From: Oscillospiraceae bacterium
GTDB taxonomy: Bacteria > Bacillota > Clostridia > UMGS1840 > HGM11507
Direction: 5' to 3'
DNA: 53,103 nt
Assembly: GCA_015068665.1 (NCBI GenBank)
Contig: SVKB01000015.1
Location: 1 to 53,103 of the forward strand
Shown piece after piece: positions 14,681 through 23,794 of the stretch (positions are counted from its first letter, which is position 1; each line of letters begins with the position of its first letter). The notes beneath the pieces were generated by a model. That model did no database searches. It worked only from the letters and a program-made list of their open reading frames with translations, and had not been told where the DNA came from. A program made the position numbers and the translations under genes.

Positions 14681-15883
14681 ATGTCGCTTAATGGAGAATG
14701 GAGCAGCAATACTATAGGCAGCTTTGACGTTGCTCCGCAGTTTTATAAGGGAGAAAATTTTGTCTCAATAGAGCTTGGTGACACCGGCTATTCAGCAGGG
14801 CAATGGATGGTTAAAATTAAAAAAGACAAAATGAATCCGTTGATTAAAGCAAGCTTTAAACATGAAATTATATCTGATTCAGAGGCAAAGCTCATTTGTG
14901 CATTGGTTCAGTATGATTGTTCGGGTAATGAAATCTGCGGAGATTATCTTAATGTGCACGATGATTATTTGAATATTTCTCTTGAACTTAGGGAAAATGC
15001 CGATTATATTGTTTTTGAATTTTTGTTTTACTCCTTTGGCAAAGCTCAGGTTAAGATATACCCTGAAAATATAGAGTGTAAAGAAAAAGAAATCCATAGA
15101 AAGGTTAATGTTGCAACCACCTGCTTTAAAAGAAAATTTACAAATGATTGCAACGATAATCTGACGGAAATTCTAAGTATTCTTGATGCTGCATCAAAGG
15201 ATGAAAATAAACCTGATATTATTCTTTTTACAGAAACCGCTTATGACAGAGGGATAGTAAGCTGCGAGGACCATAAGTGGATAACAGATGATTCAGTACC
15301 TGTTAAAAGAGTTTGTGAAAAAGCAAAAGAAGTAAAAATGTATGTAATCTTTAGTTTTCACGAAATTGAAAATAAAAGAAAATATAATACTGATATAATA
15401 ATTTCGCCTGAAGGTGAAATTATCGGCAAATATAGAAAAACCCATCTTATTTATAACGAGTTAAAGGCAGGGATGGTTCCGGGAGAAGAGCTAAAGGTAT
15501 TTGACCTTCCTTTTGGTAAAATAGGTATCCTTGTGTGCTGGGATCAATGGTTCCCGGATGCAACAAGAGAGCTTGTAAGAAAAGGTGCCGAAATAATATT
15601 TGTTTCAACAGCGGGAAATCCCGAATGTGTATACAAAGCCCGTGCTTATGAAAATTGGGTGTATCTTGTTGTTGCCGGTACAACTAATGACGGACACATG
15701 CCAAGCTGCATAATAAATCAAAGGGGAGATATAATCGCCAAGGTTTCAGATGGGGAAAACGGATACGCTGTTTCAACCATTGATCTTGATGAGCACAAAT
15801 ATTTAAAATACCTGTCCTTTGAAAGAGGATACGGGGCAAATCTCTATCCGGTTGACAGGCGTCCCGAATTGTATGGTGATTAA
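14681..15883 (+). CDS. Nitrilase-family carbon-nitrogen hydrolase with N-terminal beta domain
   Basis: 400-residue protein. Residues 1-~135 form an extra beta-rich domain resembling a carbohydrate-binding sandwich, and residues 140-400 form a nitrilase-superfamily amidase. The catalytic triad is visible: Glu185 in FTETAYDRG, Lys253 in YRKTH and Cys286 in GILVCWDQW. A second conserved Glu is in MVPGEE (265-270). The enzyme class hydrolyses amides, ureas or nitriles; the substrate is unknown. It has no signal peptide. The N-terminal fusion is unusual for simple amidases and might steer it to amide-linked glycans. It diverges from an AraC regulator. No terminator is visible in the 96 bases after it. 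Confidence 0.85.
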   Translation: MSLNGEWSSNTIGSFDVAPQFYKGENFVSIELGDTGYSAGQWMVKIKKDKMNPLIKASFKHEIISDSEAKLICALVQYDCSGNEICGDYLNVHDDYLNISLELRENADYIVFEFLFYSFGKAQVKIYPENIECKEKEIHRKVNVATTCFKRKFTNDCNDNLTEILSILDAASKDENKPDIILFTETAYDRGIVSCEDHKWITDDSVPVKRVCEKAKEVKMYVIFSFHEIENKRKYNTDIIISPEGEIIGKYRKTHLIYNELKAGMVPGEELKVFDLPFGKIGILVCWDQWFPDATRELVRKGAEIIFVSTAGNPECVYKARAYENWVYLVVAGTTNDGHMPSCIINQRGDIIAKVSDGENGYAVSTIDLDEHKYLKYLSFERGYGANLYPVDRRPELYGD

Positions 15884-15979
15884 ATGCGGTGATTTAACTC
15901 TTACGGCTATGCTTCTTATGGTTTATATAACAGGTAAATAATTTTAAATTATAAAATTTATAAGAAAGGTAGGATTGAT

Positions 15980-16120
15980 ATGGAAAAATATCAGAAACCT
16001 CAAATTTACATCATGGCAGTGCTTAACAAAGAAAATATCTCATCACTCGGTGAGTGGTTGGAAAATGCAGGCGAAGAATATGTCGATGCAGGCATTACAA
16101 CCTATGTTATTGAGTCTTAA
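15980..16120 (+). CDS. Small 46-residue protein of unknown function
   Basis: A short ORF (MEKYQKPQIYIM at the start, YVDAGITTYVIES at the end) with an AAAGGTAGG site seven bases upstream and a normal ATG. It lies between the amidase gene and the secreted beta-sandwich gene, 16 bases before the latter's start, and so looks co-transcribed. It has no signal, no TM segment and no cysteines. The opening 'KYxKPxI' pattern recalls small uncharacterised ORFs and some peptide precursors of Firmicutes, but no RiPP maturation genes are nearby. It overlaps an alternative frame that would extend the downstream gene; the small ORF reading is preferred because it has its own ribosome site. Confidence 0.5.
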   Translation: MEKYQKPQIYIMAVLNKENISSLGEWLENAGEEYVDAGITTYVIES

Positions 16121-16136
16121 AGAGGAGGGGAGAATA

Positions 16137-18137
16137 ATGAAAAAAGTATTATTAATGACTTTGGTACTAAGCTTGCTTATATCAACAGTAGCTTTTGCGG
16201 CACCTTCGGTAGGATATGTTTTTTCAGTTTATGAAAACGGAAATGTATTTTACTATATGTTCGGCTCCACCGAAAAAGATATTGATGAAGTAGGCGTAAC
16301 CATTCAGGGTAAGGATTATAACCTTGACGAAAATGCACTTACCAAAGCACAGGAAAGCGGTAAATTCGGAATAGGTATTGCTGACCCTAAAAATGTTCTG
16401 AAGGATTCCTTTGAAGCAACTCCATATAACGTAATCGGTGAATCAAGAAATGACGGTATAGTAAAGACCGTTGTTAAAAACGAAGTTCCCGACGAGGATG
16501 TAATTGCCCTTAACAGTCTTACTGTTAACGGTAAGGCAGTCTCAGGTTTTTATACAGGAACCACCGAAACTGATTTTTATTACGGACTTGAAGAAATAAC
16601 TTCCATTGAAAGTATTCCGGAAGTATCTTATACTTTAAGTATGGGAAATGCAACAACCGATCTTACTGAAGAAAAGGGTGGCTATGTGTATACTATTTCT
16701 GTGTCTGCAACAGGAAGAGACGGAATTGATAAAAATGCCGAATTTAAAGTCCATTTCAGAGAATTTGCTGAAAAGACTGTATCCGTAAGACCAAATATCA
16801 TATACAGACAACATTATAGTTATATGGATACGATGTCTGCTTTCGAAGGGTTGGATACATATACCGGAGAAGGTCTTACTATATCAACAAATACTGTTGA
16901 AGATAAAACATCAAACAACAACACATATTTATACTTTGCTTACGAAGTTGAACCTGTTTCAGGATATGCCCCTGTTTCATTTGATTTAGTTGGCTTAAGA
17001 GCAAGATACAATCCTTTGGATATATATGTATATGACGGGGATTTATCAGATATTAATCTTCCTAAAACTGTAGCAGAAACAGAAGCAAACAGTGACTTGT
17101 TTGCAGGAAATAAGGGCTTGAACGATTCTGATTCATTCCATCTGGTTAAATTCCAGGTACCTGCAGGTGAAATCTTATTAAATCAAGGCATTGTTGCGTC
17201 TTCTACTGCAGTTACTGATGGTAACAATATACTTATTCTGAAGAGTGATTATCCTCAGACGGGAAATTATCCTGCATACATTCTTTATGGCGACTGGGCA
17301 AAGTGCTTTATGACAATGAATGTAAAATATGTTGAGAAAAATCCAAAAGATGAAACTGATATTGATACAACTGTAAGTTCACTTAAAATAAACGGTGAAG
17401 ATGCAACTGCAGTTAAAGATAATACCTACTATGTTGCAGTTAGTGATCTTGCAACAAACGACGGAATAGAAGCGGAAGATATTATCGCAACACCGACTGT
17501 AGAAGGTGCAACTTATGAAGTTTCTGAAATTGTAAACAATCAGGCAACTGTAACAGTAACTGCTAAGGATGGGGAAACAACAGAAGAATATACTGTTAAG
17601 TTTAAAGATATTGAAGAAAAAGTTTTAACAGCTGAAAGCAGTTACCCATTTATAAGATGGAATTACAGCACAAAGAAGTATGGTTATGCGAATGCAAATT
17701 ATTGGTATGCAAATGATTTATCAACCGGATTGGAATCTGAAACAAAGAATATCGACGTTGTATATGCACAATTCCCGACAGGTTTTTCAAGTGATGTTGA
17801 CATTAAGTTAGTATCAAATGCTACTATAAAAGGACAGGCAACACGTAATCAGATATATAAATTCTACAATACTACTTATGATGAAATTAAATCCGGTTTG
17901 GGACTTACTTTTGCTGAATTTACCGGCGATGAACAAGCAAAATATTTAGGCGAGTTTATCAGAACTAATGCTACCGGAAGTGATTTGAGTGTGAGCTTTG
18001 AAGCTTCACTGCTTGATATAAAACCGGATGGTAAAATTAAAATAGCATTAATCGATGGTTTGAATGATGGCTCAAATGCGATCTTTGACTCGGCTTCCGC
18101 TATAACCTTAACCGTTAACTACATAACATTAGATTAA
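16137..18137 (+). CDS. Secreted cadherin-like beta-sandwich protein
   Basis: 666-residue exported protein with a Sec signal peptide (MKKVLLMTLVLSLL, cleavage after AFA near residue 22). At least two cadherin-like beta-sandwich segments are visible. One begins LNSLTVNGKAVSGF near residue 124, the other SSLKINGEDATAV near residue 417. Each is followed by a larger beta domain (starting YRQHYSYMDT and SSYPFIRWNY), resembling DNRLRE/CBM96-type domains of the next protein. No SLH, LPxTG or lipobox is seen, so it is probably secreted or held non-covalently. The ATG at 16137 follows GAGGAGGGG; a longer reading from 15975 lacks a signal peptide and is rejected. It likely belongs with the surface glycan block downstream. 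Confidence 0.75.
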   Translation: MKKVLLMTLVLSLLISTVAFAAPSVGYVFSVYENGNVFYYMFGSTEKDIDEVGVTIQGKDYNLDENALTKAQESGKFGIGIADPKNVLKDSFEATPYNVIGESRNDGIVKTVVKNEVPDEDVIALNSLTVNGKAVSGFYTGTTETDFYYGLEEITSIESIPEVSYTLSMGNATTDLTEEKGGYVYTISVSATGRDGIDKNAEFKVHFREFAEKTVSVRPNIIYRQHYSYMDTMSAFEGLDTYTGEGLTISTNTVEDKTSNNNTYLYFAYEVEPVSGYAPVSFDLVGLRARYNPLDIYVYDGDLSDINLPKTVAETEANSDLFAGNKGLNDSDSFHLVKFQVPAGEILLNQGIVASSTAVTDGNNILILKSDYPQTGNYPAYILYGDWAKCFMTMNVKYVEKNPKDETDIDTTVSSLKINGEDATAVKDNTYYVAVSDLATNDGIEAEDIIATPTVEGATYEVSEIVNNQATVTVTAKDGETTEEYTVKFKDIEEKVLTAESSYPFIRWNYSTKKYGYANANYWYANDLSTGLESETKNIDVVYAQFPTGFSSDVDIKLVSNATIKGQATRNQIYKFYNTTYDEIKSGLGLTFAEFTGDEQAKYLGEFIRTNATGSDLSVSFEASLLDIKPDGKIKIALIDGLNDGSNAIFDSASAITLTVNYITLD

Positions 18138-18158
18138 TAAGCTAATATCTTAAAATAT

Positions 18159-18187
18159 AATAGGGGCGGACTTTTTCTGCCCCTATT
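18159..18187 (+). terminator. Possible terminator hairpin after the secreted beta-sandwich gene
   Basis: A 12-bp stem (AATAGGGGCGGA with TCTGCCCCTATT, one G-T pair, 5-nt loop). It is followed by an A-run and then six T about 11 bases later, so the T-tract is displaced. It may be a weak terminator or an mRNA-end stabiliser. Confidence 0.5.
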
Positions 18188-18210
18188 AAAAAACTATTTT
18201 TTAGTATATT

Positions 18211-18258
18211 AGTGCAGTAATACTTGAATATTTTGAAGTATTTAAGTATCACTGCACT
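18211..18258 (+). other. Long 20-bp hairpin upstream of the giant SLH gene
   Basis: AGTGCAGTAATACTTGAATA (18211-18230) pairs with 18239-18258 over 20 positions, with one A-C mismatch and one G-T pair and an 8-nt loop. No T-tract follows. It lies 45 bases before the start codon at 18304. It could be a 5'-UTR stabilising stem or a protein-binding site. A weak promoter match (TTGAAT, 17 bases, TATCAC) lies inside it. Confidence 0.6.
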
Positions 18259-18303
18259 GAAAAGAGTAGTGTAAATTAATATAAAAAACCAGGAGGAACC
18301 AAT

Positions 18304-21300
18304 ATGAGAAAGAGAATAATTGCATTGGTGCTTGTATTGTGCATGACTGTCAGTTTCATATCATTTGCACAAATCCCGGGAACCGATGAAGCAATACCTG
18401 AAGTTTATGCTTATGATTTTTACTTTAAAGATGCAGGTTCAAATGTGCTTAAAACAAATGCCGCAGGGGACATACTTGCTGAAGCTTATGCTTATCTCAC
18501 CGATAAAAGTATAAGTGAACTTGATGTTACCTTGTCAATATTTGTATACTATAAAAATAAAGTAATTGCAGCAGAAAGTATTACTGAAACTATTACCAAA
18601 ACTGCAAAAAAGATTACAACACCTTATGTAACAGTAGACAGTGCCGTAAAAGATGATGTAACGGTTAAAGCATATCTTACCGCAAAAGATTTTTCTGCTC
18701 TTTTTGCACCATCCGCAGTTCTTGGTTCTTCTGATGCTAATGTGGAAAAAATAACAGTAGGAGAATATGAAATATTCCCTGAAGAAGAAGTTTACGAATA
18801 CAATATTACAAGATTTTTCAAAGCGGAAGAAATCACTCCGCCTTTAAGAGCTTATACTACTGATTTATCAGCAGTTAAGGAAATAAGCTCAACAGAGGAT
18901 AACGGTGTTATAAAATATACTCTTAAAACTGTTTCTTGTGATACTCAGAATGAAAAAGAATATAAAATTAACCTTACTCCGATTATTGCAGAAGATACTT
19001 CTCTGGCATCAATAGAAATTGACGGTAAAACAATCAAGGACTTTTCTTCGGATAAAAAGGAATATACTATTGCGGTAACAGACGGACAAGTTCCCGAAGT
19101 TACACCGTATAAATTTAATTCGGATGCAAAGGTTGATGTAGCCGATGCAACAAAAGTCCCCGGAACAACAACAGTAAAAGTGTCTTTCGGCAGTCAGGAG
19201 AGCACATATAAAATAAACTTTGTAAAGCCTGAAACTACAACTTTAAATGCTGATACAGGAAATCCTTCGTATCAGTATGCTTATCAGTACAGAGACAGTG
19301 CTACCAAGGTTTCGGCAGGACTTGTAGCGAGCCTGCTGCTTAAAACGGGAGATGCGAATTACAAAGCTACAGCGGACCGTGTAGGTTATGCAGCATTTGA
19401 TATAAATTCTCTTGGAAATGTGGATATAATTTACCCTATAAATATAAAAACAACTCAGAGATATACATATTACGCATTGATTGAGGTATACAATTCCACC
19501 TTTGAAGATTCTGTAAATATAAAAGATGAATTTGCTGAAATAATAGAAAAAAAGGCAAAGCTTATAGGATCATTTATGGCAACGACTGCAAATAACACCA
19601 TTGCTGTAAATGAAGGCGATATGAAAATATGTGATAACGGAAATATCGTTCTTGCCTTTACCAAAAAATTCGGAGGTCATCCACTGGAAAGTGCTTCTGG
19701 AGTAATTAATCTTACATCAGCAGTTTTAGAAGTAACATATCTTCCTAAAAATCTATCTGAACTAAGTGATAATAGTTTTGATACAACTTTAACAGATAAG
19801 CCTCAAAAACCGGATGTTATAAAAGGAAATGCTTCAGTTGCTGCATCAAGTGAGTGGAGTGACTTAAACGGATTTACATTATTAAAAATAAATTTAGATG
19901 CGACCTTCCCTTCAGGCTGCGAAAATAAAAACGTACTTGTAAAAGTTTTAAAGCCCGGAATAAATGAATCAGATAATAAGGCTCTGTCGGAAAAATACGC
20001 ATATATTTATGAAACCAAAACAAATGATGACGGGGAAATTAACGAAAGCTTTAACTTATCCTGTGATGCAGGTACATACACATTTGCTTTATCCTTAAAC
20101 GGATACGAAAAGAGTATATCCACAACTCTTACAATGCCGTCAGCCGATAAAATGAATGAGCTTTTAGAAGGTTTAAAGGGTGGAACCTATAATAAAGATA
20201 CTTTAAGTGCCTTTTTAACAACAAACAAAGAAGGTTTATCTTTAAGTGACTCAATATTTGCGTCATTTAGTGATACTACCAAAAAAGAAGTATCACAGTA
20301 TGTTATAGATAATATTGAAAATATTACTGCAGGCGGATTTTCAGAAGCTTTAAACAAGGGCTCAATTCTTCTTGGGATAAATACCAACGAAACAAATGAA
20401 ACTATACTTAAAATTCTTGACAGTGACGAAATAAAAGAGCTTTTAAAAGCAAACGAAAATTATGCTGATTTTGAAAACTCATCTGAAGATGAGCTTATAC
20501 CATTACTGAAGACAGGCTCATTTAATACCTATAACAGTATATTGGATGCAGTTTATGAAAATTTATTTATTATAAATCTTAAAAAATGTGTTGAGTCAGA
20601 TGACATAACCAAAGTTATAACAAGCTACAGAAATTATATGACACCTGAATGTTATCTCAAGTATAAAGGTATAAGTGAAGATGACAAAGAGATTATAAAT
20701 GTAAAGATTTTGGAAAAACTTACTGAAATTGACACAATTTCAAAGCTTGAAGAAATAATACTCTCGAACCTTCCGGATAAAATTACAATAATTGAGCCTT
20801 CAAGAACAATTCATACTTACGGATTTAACTTTAAAAATCAAAGTAACAATTCTATAAAAAAAATCGGAACTTCTTCTAAAATCAAGGCAGAAGTTTATGC
20901 TGAGCTTTCCAATCCTTCTGATACAAATATCAATGCAAAATTTGTTATCATGGCATATAATGGGGATAAACTTTTATATTCAGATGCGGTGCCATGCAAG
21001 GTAACAAAAGATGCATCTTTAATTTCTGCAGGCTTTATAAATATTGATGCTGATGTAACAGATGTTAAAGCGGTATTAATGTCTGAAGATGAGAAGGAAA
21101 TGATGTCCGCAATCGGTACGCTGGGTTCATCTCAGGCAAAAATTGAGGATATTTATGTAGGTAATTATAAACTTCCTTTAAAAGAAGGACAAACAGAATA
21201 TAATCTTACAAGATTTTTCGATGAAAACGAAGCAGTAAAATTAAGAGCTTATGCAAAAGATTTTGCAACCAATATTAAAATCAGTGAACAAAAAACAGAT

Positions 21301-23778
21301 GGCATAATTTCATACACAGTTAAATCAACTTCCTCAGACGGTAATAATGATAATGAATATAAGATAAATCTTAAACCTTATATTGTTAACAGTGCGTCAA
21401 TAGCAGGAATAGAATTAAGCGGTAAGGAAATTGAGGACTTTTCTCCTGATGTAAAAGAATATTACATCGGTATGAAGGGAAGTATTGTTCCTGAAGTAAC
21501 TGTTTATAAATTTAATAATAAAGCTCAGGTAACTGTATCGAATGCGACTTCAATACCGGGTACTACGGTTATAAAGGTTGTAAACGGAGACAAAGAAGAA
21601 ACATATAAAATAAATTTCGTTAAAATACACAGTACTAATATCAGACATTCTGAATTCTGTACTATGTCGGGAAACCATACATACGACACCACATATCAGG
21701 TTCGTGCAAGTACAGAACCTTTGGACGGTGCAACGAATATAGTTCTGTATTACCTTTTCGATTTAAATTCACTGGGAAATATCGCAATTTCCAATGCATG
21801 GATATCAGGTACAACCATTACTGAAAATAAGTTGTATTTTTACAATTCCACTTATTCGGAAATTGCCGAAGTAAGAGCTCCTTCAGCAGCAAACTTCAAA
21901 GAAATCAATGACGGACTTGTTAAATACCTTGGTGAACGTAAGTTTGCAAAAGGAGAAAACGCAAGCGTACCTTTAGATAAATCAAACCTTGAAATTAAGG
22001 ATAACGGTAAGGTAATGATTTTAACAAGGAAAAAAGCCGGAGATATAAATTCAACGGACTACGGTCAGTTCCAGAACGGAGAACTGAAGCTTGAGTACAT
22101 TGTAAAACCTTCAAATGATGCAAAGATATCAGAAATATCTGACAAGGGTTTTGATGTGGAATTGCTTGACAAAGGAGAACTGACTTATCTTTCAACAAAA
22201 GATGCAACACTTTCACTTGATACAAAATGGTCAGGTGACACTCCAAAGGTAGAGCTTTCGGTGGATGCCGTATTTACAAAAGAAAGTGCAAATCAGAATG
22301 TTTTTGTAAAAATATTAAAACCCGGTATAAAAGAAACCGATAATAAACCGTTTGGCGAAAAGTATGTATATATGAATACTTTAGCTCTTGATGAAAACGG
22401 AAATGCAAAAACAACTGTTGCAATCGATGGAATTACAGGCGACTACAAGATTATTTTAAAATGCGAAAATTCCGACAAAGCTTTAGAAGGTACATTTAAA
22501 GTTCCGGAGTCAGATAAAATTACTACGCTTATTAATAATCTGAAAAACGGTTTGTTTACAAAAGATACTCTTTATACATATCTTCTGACAAATAAAGAAG
22601 ATCTTTCCCTTGATAATTCGCTGCTTAACCTTATTAATGAAACATCAGGAAAGAGTGTTTGTGATTATATAATTAACAATATGTCAGTATACACGGCTGA
22701 CGGATTTAGCGATGTACTATCCGAAGCACTTGTGGTAAAAGGCATAAATAATCATGAATCAAATGCAAATGTTGAAAAGCTGCTTGAAGAAGACAGCATA
22801 TACTCATCTTTAAAATCGGATAAAAACTATAAAGATTATACTTCACTAACTGATAAAACAGTATTTTTAAGCAAATTGAAAGCACAAACTTTTACCTCCC
22901 TTGACGATGTAAAAGAAGCATTTTTTGAAAATCTTCTTATTGTAAAATTAAGCGGAATAAAATCATATTTATCAGTTGAAGGTCTGATTAATTCTTACAG
23001 TGATTATATTGATTCCTCGGTTTACAGTAAGTATAACTCGCTAACCTTTGATGAAAGGACAGCTGTTGAAACAAAGATTGCTGAGAATATTCGACTTATA
23101 ACTGATATTTCGGTACTTGAAACAAAAATAGGTGAATTCATTGATAATCCTGATGCTATTCCGCCTGTTATAATCCCTCCTGCCGCATCACAGGGAGGCG
23201 GCGGAGGCGGTGGCCTTGGAAATGTTACAACTAAAGCTCCGGATATAATACCTCCTGTATCTATGAATTTTACTGATGTTCCGAAGGATTTCTGGGGATA
23301 TTCCTATATTGAAATTCTTTATAACAAAAAAATTATATCAGGAAAAAGTGAAACTGAATTTTGCCCTTATGATAATGTTACAAGAGCTGAATTTACCAAA
23401 ATGCTTGTGGTTGCACTTGGAATGACCGGAAACACAGCTATAGAATTTGAAGATGTAAGCTCTGATTCGTGGTATTACGATTATGTTAACATCGGTGTTG
23501 CAAACGGAGTAATTCAGGGAATGAGTAAAGCTTCCTTTGCACCTGACCGAAGTATTTCCCGTCAGGATGCATCGGTTATGATTAACAGAATATTAAAACT
23601 ACAAAGTTCATCACAGGAAGTTTTTGCAGATGATGAAAGTATAGCAGATTATGCAAAAGACGCTATCTATGCACTTAAAGAAAATAATATTATTAACGGT
23701 TATGAAAATAATTTCAATCCTTTAAATAATCTTACAAGAGCAGAAGCGGCTGTGCTTATAAGTAACATTATTAAGTAG
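18304..23778 (+). CDS. Giant SLH-anchored surface protein with internal duplication
   Basis: 1824-residue exported protein. Signal peptide at residues 1-~22 (LVLCMTVSFISFA). The body is a tandem duplication: residues ~34-833 and ~836-1630 carry the same order of domains. Each copy has an opening sandwich (YDFYFKDAGSN / YGFNFKNQSNN), a segment ending NITRFF or NLTRFF, and a cadherin-like domain (SIEIDGKTIKDF / GIELSGKEIEDF). A DNRLRE/CBM96-like domain, an Ig-like strand set (VLVKVLKPGI / VFVKILKPGI) and a ~200-residue helical part follow. A Pro/Gly linker with eight Gly (about 1634-1641) leads to three SLH domains at ~1655-1824, with FTDVPKDFWGYSY first. It is probably non-covalently bound to cell-wall polymer and involved in glycan binding. 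GGAGG precedes the ATG. Confidence 0.9.
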   Translation: MRKRIIALVLVLCMTVSFISFAQIPGTDEAIPEVYAYDFYFKDAGSNVLKTNAAGDILAEAYAYLTDKSISELDVTLSIFVYYKNKVIAAESITETITKTAKKITTPYVTVDSAVKDDVTVKAYLTAKDFSALFAPSAVLGSSDANVEKITVGEYEIFPEEEVYEYNITRFFKAEEITPPLRAYTTDLSAVKEISSTEDNGVIKYTLKTVSCDTQNEKEYKINLTPIIAEDTSLASIEIDGKTIKDFSSDKKEYTIAVTDGQVPEVTPYKFNSDAKVDVADATKVPGTTTVKVSFGSQESTYKINFVKPETTTLNADTGNPSYQYAYQYRDSATKVSAGLVASLLLKTGDANYKATADRVGYAAFDINSLGNVDIIYPINIKTTQRYTYYALIEVYNSTFEDSVNIKDEFAEIIEKKAKLIGSFMATTANNTIAVNEGDMKICDNGNIVLAFTKKFGGHPLESASGVINLTSAVLEVTYLPKNLSELSDNSFDTTLTDKPQKPDVIKGNASVAASSEWSDLNGFTLLKINLDATFPSGCENKNVLVKVLKPGINESDNKALSEKYAYIYETKTNDDGEINESFNLSCDAGTYTFALSLNGYEKSISTTLTMPSADKMNELLEGLKGGTYNKDTLSAFLTTNKEGLSLSDSIFASFSDTTKKEVSQYVIDNIENITAGGFSEALNKGSILLGINTNETNETILKILDSDEIKELLKANENYADFENSSEDELIPLLKTGSFNTYNSILDAVYENLFIINLKKCVESDDITKVITSYRNYMTPECYLKYKGISEDDKEIINVKILEKLTEIDTISKLEEIILSNLPDKITIIEPSRTIHTYGFNFKNQSNNSIKKIGTSSKIKAEVYAELSNPSDTNINAKFVIMAYNGDKLLYSDAVPCKVTKDASLISAGFINIDADVTDVKAVLMSEDEKEMMSAIGTLGSSQAKIEDIYVGNYKLPLKEGQTEYNLTRFFDENEAVKLRAYAKDFATNIKISEQKTDGIISYTVKSTSSDGNNDNEYKINLKPYIVNSASIAGIELSGKEIEDFSPDVKEYYIGMKGSIVPEVTVYKFNNKAQVTVSNATSIPGTTVIKVVNGDKEETYKINFVKIHSTNIRHSEFCTMSGNHTYDTTYQVRASTEPLDGATNIVLYYLFDLNSLGNIAISNAWISGTTITENKLYFYNSTYSEIAEVRAPSAANFKEINDGLVKYLGERKFAKGENASVPLDKSNLEIKDNGKVMILTRKKAGDINSTDYGQFQNGELKLEYIVKPSNDAKISEISDKGFDVELLDKGELTYLSTKDATLSLDTKWSGDTPKVELSVDAVFTKESANQNVFVKILKPGIKETDNKPFGEKYVYMNTLALDENGNAKTTVAIDGITGDYKIILKCENSDKALEGTFKVPESDKITTLINNLKNGLFTKDTLYTYLLTNKEDLSLDNSLLNLINETSGKSVCDYIINNMSVYTADGFSDVLSEALVVKGINNHESNANVEKLLEEDSIYSSLKSDKNYKDYTSLTDKTVFLSKLKAQTFTSLDDVKEAFFENLLIVKLSGIKSYLSVEGLINSYSDYIDSSVYSKYNSLTFDERTAVETKIAENIRLITDISVLETKIGEFIDNPDAIPPVIIPPAASQGGGGGGGLGNVTTKAPDIIPPVSMNFTDVPKDFWGYSYIEILYNKKIISGKSETEFCPYDNVTRAEFTKMLVVALGMTGNTAIEFEDVSSDSWYYDYVNIGVANGVIQGMSKASFAPDRSISRQDASVMINRILKLQSSSQEVFADDESIADYAKDAIYALKENNIINGYENNFNPLNNLTRAEAAVLISNIIK

Positions 23779-23794
23779 AGAAAGGAGTAAAAAA

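Noticed and set aside
15975..16136. N-terminal extension of the secreted protein at 16137
   Set aside because: The extension would place 54 residues before a perfect signal peptide and lies over a small ORF with its own ribosome site.
18254..18285. CTGAAA-17-TATAAA as promoter of the giant SLH gene
   Set aside because: The start site would fall inside the ribosome-binding site at about 18291, leaving no usable leader.
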